In this document: positions 7,851-16,356 of the stretch, piece by piece
How the letters are laid out: the number at the start of each line of letters is the position of its first letter
Position numbering within the stretch: the first letter of the stretch is position 1
Source: Longitalea arenae
GTDB lineage: Bacteria > Bacteroidota > Bacteroidia > Chitinophagales > Chitinophagaceae
Direction: 5' to 3'
Assembly: GCF_016924755.1 (NCBI RefSeq)
Contig: NZ_JAFFJX010000022.1
Coordinates: forward strand, 1 to 64,000
Length of the DNA stretch: 64,000 nucleotides
The notes under the pieces: generated by a model
What the model saw: only the letters and a program-made list of their open reading frames with translations
The model's database searches: none
What the model was told of the DNA's origin: nothing
Made by a program: the position numbers and the translations under genes

Positions 7851-8864
7851 TCATGTCACTGCTGGCCGTTCAACTACCACGTCATCTTTTGATTCAGTGC
7901 CTTTCTTTGCACCAAAATAGGCCACACCGGCCCCAAGCAGCAGGCTTACAAAAGCCAGTATCGCTGCCGTGGAGGCGGCATCTGCAGCATCGTCTGCTAC
8001 CTGTCTTGCCTTTGCCTCTGCCTGCTGTTTCATTTGCTGCACTTTGGCAGAAGCCTGTTTGGAAGCAGTTATCCAGTTGTCTGCGATCTGTTCCGCTTCG
8101 GCCCTGCTTTTACCGGTCCTTGCCACGATCACATTTACAACAGCAGTTCTATCCACCTCTTGTGCAACGTCTTTTCCTTCAGCAAAAAGTTGTCCCAGCA
8201 ATCCTTCTACCTGCGCATCGGTATATTGAGGCGCAGCACCAATATTGCCCGCTGTATTTCCTGCATTGTCGGCTGACTGTTTTGCCCTTTCTTCCAATGC
8301 ACCGGGTTGCAGCTCCGCTTTGCCTGTCTGACGAAGCAGGAGTGTTGCCTCACTTTTAAGCTTGTTCATATCCACATTCTGCAACTGTTGCCTGATCTCA
8401 GGGCCTGCTGCTTCAACACCTCTCTGCGCCACATTACCAACAACACCCAGTGTGTTCCCCACCAGCCTTCCTACGCCGCCGAGTATACCGCCAATTGCTG
8501 TTGTAACAAAATAAAGGGTAAGAAGAGATACGATGCTCCAGGTCAACAGGCCATGGATCGCGCCATCAAATTCCTGGTTGGTCCTCGACAACCGGCCAGC
8601 CACCCAACCACCTGTAAACAGTGCTATTAAACTTGACACCACGTACCAGATCGCTGTGCCAATGCCCAGGCCCTGCACCGGGTTCTCTTCTGTTTTCGGA
8701 TCAACAGTACTCAGGCCAATGCCAATACCCAATAAACTAAGGGTGATTTGTATCACAACCGCTATCAGCACACCGGCAAATACGGCCGCCCAGGAAATGC
8801 GTTTTACCGAAGCAAGAACCCGGGGTTCATTCAACACGTTGGACTGTTCAAATCTCGCTTCCAT
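7851..8864 (-). CDS. Multi-spanning membrane protein of unknown function
   Basis: 337 aa. Three glycine-rich membrane segments lie near residues 23-50, 68-90 and 103-130 (AAVFAGVLIAVVIQITLSLL..., GTAIWYVVSSLIALFTGGWVAG, HGLLTWSIVSLLTLYFVTTA), and a fourth near 298-320. The stretch between (about 145-295) is hydrophilic and alanine-rich, with coiled-coil character (QQMKQQAEAKARQVADD). The N-terminal half resembles small envelope proteins of unknown function found in Bacteroidota and alphaproteobacteria. No enzymatic motif is visible. It stands alone between convergent and co-directional neighbours. Confidence 0.75.
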   Translation of the reverse strand: MEARFEQSNVLNEPRVLASVKRISWAAVFAGVLIAVVIQITLSLLGIGIGLSTVDPKTEENPVQGLGIGTAIWYVVSSLIALFTGGWVAGRLSRTNQEFDGAIHGLLTWSIVSLLTLYFVTTAIGGILGGVGRLVGNTLGVVGNVAQRGVEAAGPEIRQQLQNVDMNKLKSEATLLLRQTGKAELQPGALEERAKQSADNAGNTAGNIGAAPQYTDAQVEGLLGQLFAEGKDVAQEVDRTAVVNVIVARTGKSRAEAEQIADNWITASKQASAKVQQMKQQAEAKARQVADDAADAASTAAILAFVSLLLGAGVAYFGAKKGTESKDDVVVERPAVT

Positions 8865-9064
8865 AATATTTGTTTTATTGAATGACGGAAATTTTCATGC
8901 TCACTTAATATCACCGGCATTGCCAGACCAGTGATTCTAAAATTGCCCATTCTATCTAAATAGATACCCACTTCCCGCCTTCAATGCATGCTATGACGAC
9001 CTGAAAGATCCGGGATTGCGCTCTTAGCCCCGCTTCAATCGTAACAAACGCATTCGCCCTCATC

Positions 9065-9861
9065 TTAAATGCTACGTACAGTGCCTGCATCAACCCGTAG
9101 AAGGGCGCCACTTACATAGTCTGCCCAGGGACTGGCCAGATAAACAACCGCCGCGGCAACTTCTTCCTGCCTGCCGAACCTGCCGGCGTCATTCGGAACC
9201 AGCTCCTTTACCGCATTCCGCTCCATGTCCCCGATCTCCGTGCCCCAACCCTTTTGCGGTGCTGCCTCGCGCAGCCATTGTTCAACCCCCGGATTCATAA
9301 TAGCGCCGGGCGCTATCACATTTGAGGTAATACCGGTTCCACTCAGTTGCCTTGCCAGTGACACGCTGATGTTATGCCGTGCGGCCAGGCTGGCGTTATA
9401 GTGAGGGAGATCAGCAATTGGTTGTATCCCAAGGCCCCCGCCAATATTTATGACCCTGCCCCAACCCTGCTCTTTCATAGCAGGAACTATGCGGTGGATC
9501 ATTCGCACATAAGAGATAACGTTCACATTATATACCTTCAGCCAGTCCTCGCAGGAAGTGTTCTCCCACGAAGTATGTGCATAAAAGCCAGCATTGTTTA
9601 CCAGTATATCTATTGGTCCGCCCGCCAATGCAACCCTGGCTACATGGTCGGCACCCGCATCTGTTGCCAGATCGCCCAGGGCCGCTTCTGCAGTGCCTCC
9701 TGCTTCAATAATTCGCTGCACCACTCCCCGGGTGCGATCTTCATTACGCCCATGTACAATTACGTGTACACCCTCAGCCGCCAACATAATGGCGATTGCT
9801 TCGCCGAGACCAGCGCTGGATTTGTTACCAGCGCACGTTTGCCTGTTAATTTGTAATCCAT
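9065..9861 (-). pseudogene. Frameshifted SDR oxidoreductase
   Basis: The uninterrupted frame (9065-9787, 240 aa) begins inside the Rossmann fold at MLAAEGVHVIVHGRNE. The missing N-terminus is present just upstream in another frame: ATG at 9861 gives MDYKLTGKRALVT, then one base is lost inside the glycine motif, and SSAGLGEAIAIM continues in the downstream frame. The core also lacks the catalytic lysine: the YxxxK motif reads Y-N-A-S-L (codon CTG). NNAG and the C-terminal region are intact. Loss of both features argues for a decaying gene rather than only a sequencing error. A downstream restart at 9787 could still make a protein, but without the nucleotide-binding loop. Confidence 0.75.
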
Positions 9862-10340
9862 ACTCTATATTTCAACACAAAGTTCATTGAATACAGGGCC
9901 GCACCGTTTGTTTAACGGCTCAATCTGCTTTGTTTAAAAGGTCAGTTGGCAGCCCGGCACGGGCTATAATTCAGATGGAACATTTATAAGCGGAACTTTT
10001 ACCAGGTGGATAATTATGCCTGCAGTTACCCTTGCACTTCAGCCAAACTGCAATCAAAACACTATCCATTGTCGTTAGAACCATACCTGCAGTTATCAGA
10101 CAAAGCGCCATTGTACGCAAACATAAAAGCATTGTAGCCAAACCAAAAAGGCTGCAAACCTAACGCAAGCTGTCGCCCCCAAAACTACTATTCACCGCTC
10201 GTGGCCAACAATAAACAAGGCATTCGAGCTTTGTTGCTGTGCCAGCCGATGTTTTTTTATACGCGCCTTCCACAAAAAAGCAGGTTTTTACAACGCCCTT
10301 GCTTCCGGGCACCACACCTTTATCAAAAAACCTGCTACAG
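9862..10340. other. Intergenic, no gene seen
   Basis: 479 bp between the divergent broken SDR and the NmrA-like gene. The only structure noticed is a direct repeat TTTGTTTAA at 9907-9915 and 9929-9937, 22 bp apart (two helical turns), a spacing seen in AraC-type half-sites. This is weak evidence because the motif is AT-rich. Confidence 0.4.
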
Positions 10341-11231
10341 ATGAAAAAAATATTGGTATTCGGCGCCACCGGAAAGATCGGCCGCCCCCTGGTTAAGTTG
10401 CTTGCTGCGGCGCCCGGCGTTGAAGTCATTGCATCGGTAAGAACGGATGCCGACGCCCTGGAATTTTCAGCAAAGGGTATTAAAACAGTAACCATCGACC
10501 TCGATCGTTTTGAAAAAGACGGACTTGACGCTTTAATTGATAAAATGAAAGGCATTCACTCGGTTTACCTGTTAACCGGTTATACCGTGAACATGCTGGC
10601 CCATAGCAAGGCCATTGTAGATGCGGCAAAAGCGGTTGGCGTGCAGCACATCGTTCACAGCGGCGCTTATGCAGCCCCCGACACGACGATCGTTCACCTT
10701 GGCTGGCATCAGCTGGTGGAAGCCTACATCGAACGGTCCGGCATTGCCTACACCCATCTTCATCCCAATTCCTACATGCAATTGCTATTGGGTTTGGGAC
10801 AGGTCACAGATGGCCATGGAGTCATACAATGGTATAGCGGCAATGCCACGGTAAGCTGGGTAGAGTGCGAAGACATTGCATTAGTGGCTTCCAAAGTATT
10901 GCTTGCCCCTGAACAGTACGCCGGACAAATAATTCCTTTGGCTTATGATGTCGCTTCCTTTCCTGAGATCGCTGCGCTTTTTTCCAATGTCCTTAACCGG
11001 CCTTTCACCTACATCAACAATCCCCCTTCGGTTTTTTATGAAACGGTCGTTGCTGCCGGCTTTGATCCTGCTTACTCGCGTTGCCTGGTAAACGTTTTCA
11101 GCAGGCAGGCCGATGGCAGCTTACGCGAAAAAGCCGACACCTTTGACAATTTTGAAAAGATTACCGGAAGAAAACCCACCACTTTATTGCAATTCATTCA
11201 AAAGCATAAAGACAATCTTATCAGGAAATAG
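10341..11231 (+). CDS. NmrA-like NAD(P)-binding protein
   Basis: 296 aa from ATG 10341, chosen because MKKILVFGATGKIGRPLVKLL puts the Rossmann motif GATGKIG (residues 8-14) at the proper N-terminal place. The frame stays open upstream but that part has no homology. Atypical SDR of the NmrA/HSCARG type. It lacks an obvious YxxxK, as usual in the NmrA group, so it may sense NADP(H) or reduce quinones. A conserved HSGAY motif lies mid-protein. The AraC gene begins 49 bp after its stop, so the two are probably co-transcribed. Confidence 0.88.
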   Translation: MKKILVFGATGKIGRPLVKLLAAAPGVEVIASVRTDADALEFSAKGIKTVTIDLDRFEKDGLDALIDKMKGIHSVYLLTGYTVNMLAHSKAIVDAAKAVGVQHIVHSGAYAAPDTTIVHLGWHQLVEAYIERSGIAYTHLHPNSYMQLLLGLGQVTDGHGVIQWYSGNATVSWVECEDIALVASKVLLAPEQYAGQIIPLAYDVASFPEIAALFSNVLNRPFTYINNPPSVFYETVVAAGFDPAYSRCLVNVFSRQADGSLREKADTFDNFEKITGRKPTTLLQFIQKHKDNLIRK

Positions 11232-11280
11232 CAGCAAATAAATAATGCCAAACAGGTAAAAATGGCTTGTTTTGCAGTGC

Positions 11281-12117
11281 ATGAATAATGAGAACCATCA
11301 ACACATTTTATGGAATGGCATCATGGTAGAACATTTCACTGTACCTGCAAACCAGCCATTTTTCACTAAAGATTCCCGTTATCACCGCATTGCCATAAAT
11401 ACAGGTGGCCCTGTATTGCTGGAATGGAAAATGAGCACCGGGATAAAGAAAAAGATGTACGACAAAGGCGACATGAGTATTATTCCGCCCGGCAGTTGTG
11501 TGGAAACCAGGTTCCGGCATTCACTGAACGGTTTTGCGATGTCAATAGATACCGCATGGATGCAGGAAACAATGGAAATACCAGCGCTTACCTGGGAGAA
11601 AAAGCGGGGCGTGCATGATCCATTTATTATTGGGATTGCCCGGGCATTTGCTGACGAGATCAAAAAAGGCGGCTGCCCCGGCAAACTATATGGCGATTCT
11701 CTGGCTATTTCATTAACGGCTTATATGGCAGAGCAATATGGCCATATGCCTGTAAACAAACTGGCAAAAGGAAAGCTTAGCTCCTATCAGTTACAAAGAG
11801 TTATTGATTACTGCCATGCTTCCATTTTTGAAGATATCAGCGTACAGGACCTGGCGCGCCAGGCACATTTAAGTCCCTTCTATTTTTCAAGACTTTTCAA
11901 AAGATCTGTCGGCATGTCGCCCTACCAGTTCGTACTAAAAATGAAAATTGAAAATGCACAGGCATTGCTGAAGCAGCCAGGCTTATCACCAAAAGAAATA
12001 GCCAGCTCCCTGGGTTTTACAGATGATGCACATTTTCATCATGTTTTTAAACGCCTGACCGGCGCCACGCCGCATGAATTCGCCACAGGCATGCATCGGG
12101 CTTTGAATATCGGGTAA
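11281..12117 (+). CDS. AraC-family transcriptional regulator
   Basis: 278 aa from the ATG at 11281 (an in-frame TTG lies three codons upstream). The N-terminal 150 residues form a cupin-like domain. The C-terminal 100 residues form the AraC domain (ISVQDLARQAHLSPFYFSRLFKRSVGMSPYQFV, then LSPKEIASSLGFTDDAHFHHVFKRLTGATPHEF). It is directly downstream of the NmrA-like oxidoreductase and likely controls it or a distant target. A lone regulator at an operon end is consistent with autoregulation (inference). Confidence 0.92.
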   Translation: MNNENHQHILWNGIMVEHFTVPANQPFFTKDSRYHRIAINTGGPVLLEWKMSTGIKKKMYDKGDMSIIPPGSCVETRFRHSLNGFAMSIDTAWMQETMEIPALTWEKKRGVHDPFIIGIARAFADEIKKGGCPGKLYGDSLAISLTAYMAEQYGHMPVNKLAKGKLSSYQLQRVIDYCHASIFEDISVQDLARQAHLSPFYFSRLFKRSVGMSPYQFVLKMKIENAQALLKQPGLSPKEIASSLGFTDDAHFHHVFKRLTGATPHEFATGMHRALNIG

Positions 12118-12160
12118 AATAAAGAAACAAAAACAGGCCTGCAATTATTTTTCCCGGTTA

Positions 12161-12526
12161 TCACACCCCTACTTCCTGCTTCTTTTGCATCAATTGTTGA
12201 AATTCATCTTTATAACCGGTTCCCCATTCGTCCATGGCGTTGATGACCGGCAGCAACGACTCTCCGAATGCTGTGAGATAATACTCCACATGCGGCGGCA
12301 GTTCGGCATAGATCTTTTTGTAAATGATGCCATGGAATTCCAGTTCCTTCAGTTGCAAATTGAGCACCCTCGGCGTAGCAGTAGGCACCATCCGGTGAAG
12401 GTCACTCGGCCGGCGAACACCATTATTGATCAGGAAGAGCAGGTACGACTTCCATTTACCACCGATGATCTCCATCAGCACCGTAAAACCGCAGCTAAAA
12501 TCCTTCGGTATCTTTTTCTCATACAT
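12161..12526 (-). CDS. HxlR-family winged-helix regulator
   Basis: 121 aa, normal HxlR length. Pattern C12-GFTVLMEIIGGKWKSYLLF followed by a recognition region (RRPSDLHRMVPTATPRVLNLQLKELE) and the wing (GIIYKKIYAELPPHVEYYLT). The conserved cysteine near the N-terminus is the redox/aldehyde-sensing residue in studied HxlR members. It is divergent from the imine-reductase-like gene at 12723. The intergenic space contains two inverted repeats, so it probably represses that gene and itself. Confidence 0.93.
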   Translation of the reverse strand: MYEKKIPKDFSCGFTVLMEIIGGKWKSYLLFLINNGVRRPSDLHRMVPTATPRVLNLQLKELEFHGIIYKKIYAELPPHVEYYLTAFGESLLPVINAMDEWGTGYKDEFQQLMQKKQEVGV

Positions 12527-12577
12527 ATTTCTGGCATTTTACAGTAACAAAAATAAAATCATCTCCCGAAAGGACAG

Positions 12578-12688
12578 GGATAAAATTTTCCCTACCTGAA
12601 CAAATTCACCCGTATTGCCCATCAATGAGGAAATCCGTCATTTTGTGCTACCGGCAAAACGATCACATTTTCAGATCGCCTGCCGGTA
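12578..12688. promoter_or_regulatory. Candidate HxlR operators
   Basis: Two symmetric sites in the divergent promoter region: GGGATAAAATTTTCCC (12578-12593, near-palindrome around AAAATTTT), and TACCGGCA (12649-12656) paired with TGCCGGTA (12681-12688), with inner GATC copies. The second lies about 35 bp before the imine-reductase-like start. Confidence 0.4.
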
Positions 12689-12722
12689 ACAGTTCTAACA
12701 ATTTAGAAAAAATCAATACAAG

Positions 12723-13577
12723 ATGAAAGAAAGAATACTGATGATGGGACTAGGCGCCATGGGTTCGGTGCTGGCCAAATTGTTACTGGAAAATGGCAAA
12801 TCGGTAACCCTATGGAACCGCTCGGAAGAAAAAGCCCGGCCGCTCAAGGCTATCGGTGGCATTTACACGCCCGATCTCAGCGAAGCTGTGGCAGCCAACG
12901 ATATTATCATCATCTGCCTGCATGATTATGCAGTTACAGAACAGGTGCTGCAGGGCATTTCACTGGAAGGTAAAACAATCGTCCAGTTAAGCACCGGAAC
13001 ACCGCAGGATGCACGTTTGATGGCAGCTTCCTTTGAGCACCGCGGCGCCGTGTACCTCGATGGCGCCATCCTTGCCACCCCTTCGCAAATGGGCACTCCA
13101 CACACGCCCATTTTCCTTTCCGGCAATAAACTGGCATGGACAAGGACTGAAGCAATATTACGTATCCTCGGTGGTGCGCTTAGCTATTATGGCGAAGCAC
13201 CCGGCATTGCCGCAGCCTGGGATATTGCCGCGCTTTCGAGCATGTTCGGGATGATGATCGGTTTCCTGAACGGGGCCCGTATTGTAGAATCTGAAGGTTT
13301 GCAGGTGGCCGATCTCGGCAATATGGTCTACGAAATTGCGCCTGTACTCGCCCAAATGGTCAAGGATACGAGCGACGATATCCAGCAGCAAAAATATGAC
13401 AACCCACAAAGTTCCCTCGACATCTGTGCAGGCACTTTCGATCTCATGGTGCGCCTTTCCGCAGAGAACAAACTCGACCCTGGTTTTGCACAATTCGCCC
13501 GGCAATTGTTCCGCAAAGGCCTGGATGCCGGTTATGGGCAGCAAAGGATCTCGGCGCTGATGAAAGTACTTCGCTAA
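12723..13577 (+). CDS. NADPH-dependent imine-reductase-like dehydrogenase
   Basis: 284 aa, 6-phosphogluconate/beta-hydroxyacid dehydrogenase superfamily. Rossmann loop GLGAMG at 9-14. WNRSEEK after the second strand (Arg33, Ser34, Lys37) indicates NADPH. The lysine that acts in beta-hydroxyacid dehydrogenases is replaced: AAAWD167-IAALSSMFG matches the bacterial imine reductases, which carry Asp or Tyr here. Predicted to reduce cyclic imines or similar C=N/C=O bonds. Natural substrate unknown. Divergent from an HxlR regulator, a common pairing. A strong terminator follows. Confidence 0.87.
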   Translation: MKERILMMGLGAMGSVLAKLLLENGKSVTLWNRSEEKARPLKAIGGIYTPDLSEAVAANDIIIICLHDYAVTEQVLQGISLEGKTIVQLSTGTPQDARLMAASFEHRGAVYLDGAILATPSQMGTPHTPIFLSGNKLAWTRTEAILRILGGALSYYGEAPGIAAAWDIAALSSMFGMMIGFLNGARIVESEGLQVADLGNMVYEIAPVLAQMVKDTSDDIQQQKYDNPQSSLDICAGTFDLMVRLSAENKLDPGFAQFARQLFRKGLDAGYGQQRISALMKVLR

Positions 13578-13636
13578 CAAAACAGCGATAATAGCGACAG
13601 CAAACCGAATTTCCTTATGGAACCTGCGCATATTTA

Positions 13637-13665
13637 CCCAGGCTGAAAGGCCTGGGTTTTTATTT
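13637..13665 (+). terminator. Rho-independent terminator
   Basis: Stem CCCAGGC / GCCTGGG with a short loop, followed by a T-rich tract. 59 bp after the imine-reductase-like gene. Confidence 0.8.
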
Positions 13666-13725
13666 AACAAATAAATTTTTCTGAAATGTTCTATTTCCAG
13701 CCTTTAAAGGTATCTTGGTATCCTT

Positions 13726-14619
13726 ATGAAAGGCCTGATCTATTACATTTCGTTACCGTTCATCTATTTGCTCTCCATCCTGCCTTTTCCGGTTCTATAC
13801 AGACTCAGCGATCTTTTTTATTTTATCCTCTATTCCGTTTTCGGCTATCGCAAAAAGGTTGCCCTGCAAAACCTTCGTAATTCTTTTCCCGAAAAACCAG
13901 AGACGGAAATAAGAAAATTGTGCAGGCAGTATTACCGCTATCTCTGCGATCTCTTTCTCGAAACTTTTAAAACGCTTACCATCAGGCCTTCCACCATGTT
14001 GAAACGGTGCACCTTAAGCCCTGCTGCAAAAGATATTTTCGATGGTTATCACCGGGAAGGGAAAAGCATCATGCTCGTTATGGGCCATTACGGCAATTGG
14101 GAATGGGCCGGCAATACATTCAGCCTCACCTGTAAACAGCAATTGTTCGTAGTGTACCATCCTTTCGGCAACACATATTTTAACGGTTTGATGGTTCGCA
14201 TGCGTACACGATTTGGCACCGGGCTCATTGCCATGAAAGACACTTATAAAGAAATGGTGAAAAATAAGTCAATGATCACGACGACGGCCTTTATTGCCGA
14301 CCAAACGCCACAGCCTGATAATGCATTCTGGACAAGCTTTCTAAACCAGGATACGCCCGTTTTCCGGGGAACGGAAAAAATTGCCAAAAAAATGGATTAT
14401 CCTATTGTATATATAACAATAAAGCGGCTAAAAAGAGGTTATTATAACATATTGGCTGAAGTTTTGACGGAAGACGCTAAAAATACCGCTGAGGGAGAAA
14501 TTTCCGGGTTGCACACGACCAGACTTGAAAAAGATATCCGGGAACAACCAGAAATCTGGCTCTGGACTCACAGACGATGGAAGCATAAACGCCCGGCAGA
14601 AATTAAATCAATTGTATAA
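13726..14619 (+). CDS. LpxL/HtrB-family lysophospholipid/lipid A acyltransferase
   Basis: 297 aa. It adds a secondary acyl chain to a lipid A precursor or related lipid at the inner membrane. An N-terminal membrane anchor (ISLPFIYLLSILPFPVLYRL) precedes the catalytic H121-YGNW-E126 (HxxxxE/D) motif in MGHYGNWEWAG. A second block, ADQTPQPDN, and the region around FRGTEKIAKK are typical. The C-terminus carries the family's WLWTHRRWK. The fatty acid desaturase starts 21 bp later, suggesting joint membrane-lipid work. Confidence 0.92.
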   Translation: MKGLIYYISLPFIYLLSILPFPVLYRLSDLFYFILYSVFGYRKKVALQNLRNSFPEKPETEIRKLCRQYYRYLCDLFLETFKTLTIRPSTMLKRCTLSPAAKDIFDGYHREGKSIMLVMGHYGNWEWAGNTFSLTCKQQLFVVYHPFGNTYFNGLMVRMRTRFGTGLIAMKDTYKEMVKNKSMITTTAFIADQTPQPDNAFWTSFLNQDTPVFRGTEKIAKKMDYPIVYITIKRLKRGYYNILAEVLTEDAKNTAEGEISGLHTTRLEKDIREQPEIWLWTHRRWKHKRPAEIKSIV

Positions 14620-14640
14620 AATCCATTTACTCCTCACATC

Positions 14641-15615
14641 ATGCAGAAAAAACCGGGCAGGGAACTGATCCTTGCTACCAAACCATTTGCCAGGGAAATA
14701 GTATGGAAAAGCTGGTATTACAGCTTGTCGACCCTTGCCATCCTGATAGCGCTTTTTTCAGGTATATACTTCTTCAACAATATCTTTTTACGAATAGGCT
14801 GCAGCCTTGCCGCCGGACTCACCATGGTGCGGATGTTCGTGATCTATCACGATCACCAGCATCATACCATCCTGAACCGGTCAGTACCTGCTGATATTCT
14901 GTTTAAGTTATACGGCATTTTTATTCTGGCGCCTGCCAGCATCTGGAAGCGTTCACATGATTATCATCACAATCACAACTGCAAGTTATTCAGCGCCAGC
15001 ATTGGGTCATACCCGGTTATGACCAAACAAAAATTCTTACAATCTTCCAAAGCAGAGCAGCGCAGCTACCTGGCGATCCGGCATCCGCTGACCATCTTGT
15101 TCGGCTATATCACCATGTTCCTGTATGGCATGTGTGTACGCTCTTTTTTGAGTGCGCCTAAACGTCATTGGGATTCACTCATCGCACTGATCGTTCATAT
15201 CAGCATCAGCGTACTCGTCTTCGTTTACATGGGCTGGTTTAGCTGGCTGTTGGCAGCCGTAGTGCCATTTATGTTAGCCTTTATGATCGGTTCTTATTTG
15301 TTCTATGCGCAGCATAATTTTCCGGGGGTGACCTTCCGCGAAAAAGACGACTGGTGCTATGAAGAAGCGGCCATGTCATCGAGCAGCTATATGGTCATGA
15401 ATCCCTTTTGGAAATGGGTCACAGCGAATATCGGCTATCATCATATCCATCATATCAATTCACGGATTCCGTTTTACCGCCTACCCGAAGTAATGGCCAG
15501 CATTCCAGAATTACAGGAGGCAAAAAGAACCACATTGAATCCTGCAGATATCGTAGCCTGTTTCCGGTTGAAAGTATGGGATCCTGCAACGAATTGCATG
15601 GTAGGCTTGAAGTAA
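14641..15615 (+). CDS. Membrane fatty acid desaturase
   Basis: 324 aa. Diiron desaturase with three histidine boxes: H70-DHQ-HH, H106-DYHH-NH, and H267-HIHH. Hydrophobic segments lie near 27-50, 52-70, 88-104 and a pair near 180-225, as expected for this fold. It introduces a double bond into membrane acyl chains, probably using oxygen. It is downstream of the acyltransferase in the same operon. The exact position or substrate (acyl-lipid or acyl-CoA) cannot be read. Confidence 0.92.
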   Translation: MQKKPGRELILATKPFAREIVWKSWYYSLSTLAILIALFSGIYFFNNIFLRIGCSLAAGLTMVRMFVIYHDHQHHTILNRSVPADILFKLYGIFILAPASIWKRSHDYHHNHNCKLFSASIGSYPVMTKQKFLQSSKAEQRSYLAIRHPLTILFGYITMFLYGMCVRSFLSAPKRHWDSLIALIVHISISVLVFVYMGWFSWLLAAVVPFMLAFMIGSYLFYAQHNFPGVTFREKDDWCYEEAAMSSSSYMVMNPFWKWVTANIGYHHIHHINSRIPFYRLPEVMASIPELQEAKRTTLNPADIVACFRLKVWDPATNCMVGLK

Positions 15616-15775
15616 CTGGAGTTGCGGGAACCGCCATTCGCACGCCATTCGCACACTATTTGTCCAAAAATGCAAGAAGCTGGCTCAGGGTGCCTGGCCC
15701 TTTACCAGTTATTTGAAAATCGATCATACAATCGTATCTGCCATTGCTGGTTATTGAAGGTTAATGACATACCTA

Positions 15776-16312
15776 TCATTTAAGATTCTCCGGAGATTCA
15801 GATCTAAGTGAAGGAACAAAAAGTTCATACCGTAGAACCGGCAGCGTGTTGTTTCCTGATTCACCGAAATGGTTCTTTAACAAGACCCTGATCGAGGCTG
15901 CGTTATCCCGGTGGCATTCGGCGTAAATTTGCGAGAGTCCCAGCTTATTAAAGCCAAAAGCTGTGATGGCAGATATCGCCTCGCTGGCGAATCCCTGGTT
16001 CCAGAAAGGCTCACCAATCCAGTAACCCAGCTCAGCAGAAGCCTCTGGCTTTAGGTGCAAGCTGATCTCGCCGATAAATTGTTCCTGTTCACGCAAGATG
16101 ATCGCAAATGCATAAAAGGCGCCTTCCTTAAAGCCCCTGTATACATAACTCAGCCGGTGAACCGCATGGTACTCTTCATAAGGATGCGGCATATTGATGA
16201 TTTGATCTGCAATCTGCTTATTGTTGGCCAGCCGCACCAGTGAAGCAATATCACCGGCATTAATTTGCCTAAGCTCCAACTGGTTGGTATAAAGAATGGG
16301 GAAACGGTCCAT
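15776..16312 (-). CDS. GNAT N-acetyltransferase, RimJ/RimL type
   Basis: 178 aa. Opens with the typical LYTNQLELRQINAGDIASLVRL. Motif A is in ELGYWIGEPFWNQGFASEAISAI, where the acetyl-CoA binding loop sits. The later NAASIRVLLKNHF is the standard RimJ-like helix. It acetylates an amino group of a protein or small molecule. It lies 44 bp upstream of the serine hydrolase on the same strand and could be co-transcribed. Confidence 0.9.
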   Translation of the reverse strand: MDRFPILYTNQLELRQINAGDIASLVRLANNKQIADQIINMPHPYEEYHAVHRLSYVYRGFKEGAFYAFAIILREQEQFIGEISLHLKPEASAELGYWIGEPFWNQGFASEAISAITAFGFNKLGLSQIYAECHRDNAASIRVLLKNHFGESGNNTLPVLRYELFVPSLRSESPENLK

Positions 16313-16356
16313 GCGCTCTCAGTTGACTCAATAAATATCGGATAATTCTTTAACAC

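Noticed and set aside
7853-8359. Open frames on the plus strand opposite the membrane protein gene
   Set aside because: They mirror its Ala/Gln-rich codons. No ribosome site and no recognisable domain.
9374-9856. Plus-strand frame of 160 codons over the broken SDR
   Set aside because: Antisense shadow of a high-GC SDR sequence. Protein has no domain.
9907-9937. TTTGTTTAA direct repeat as AraC site
   Set aside because: Spacing is suitable, but the word is AT-rich and occurs again at 6289 with no AraC gene close by. Not listed as an operator.
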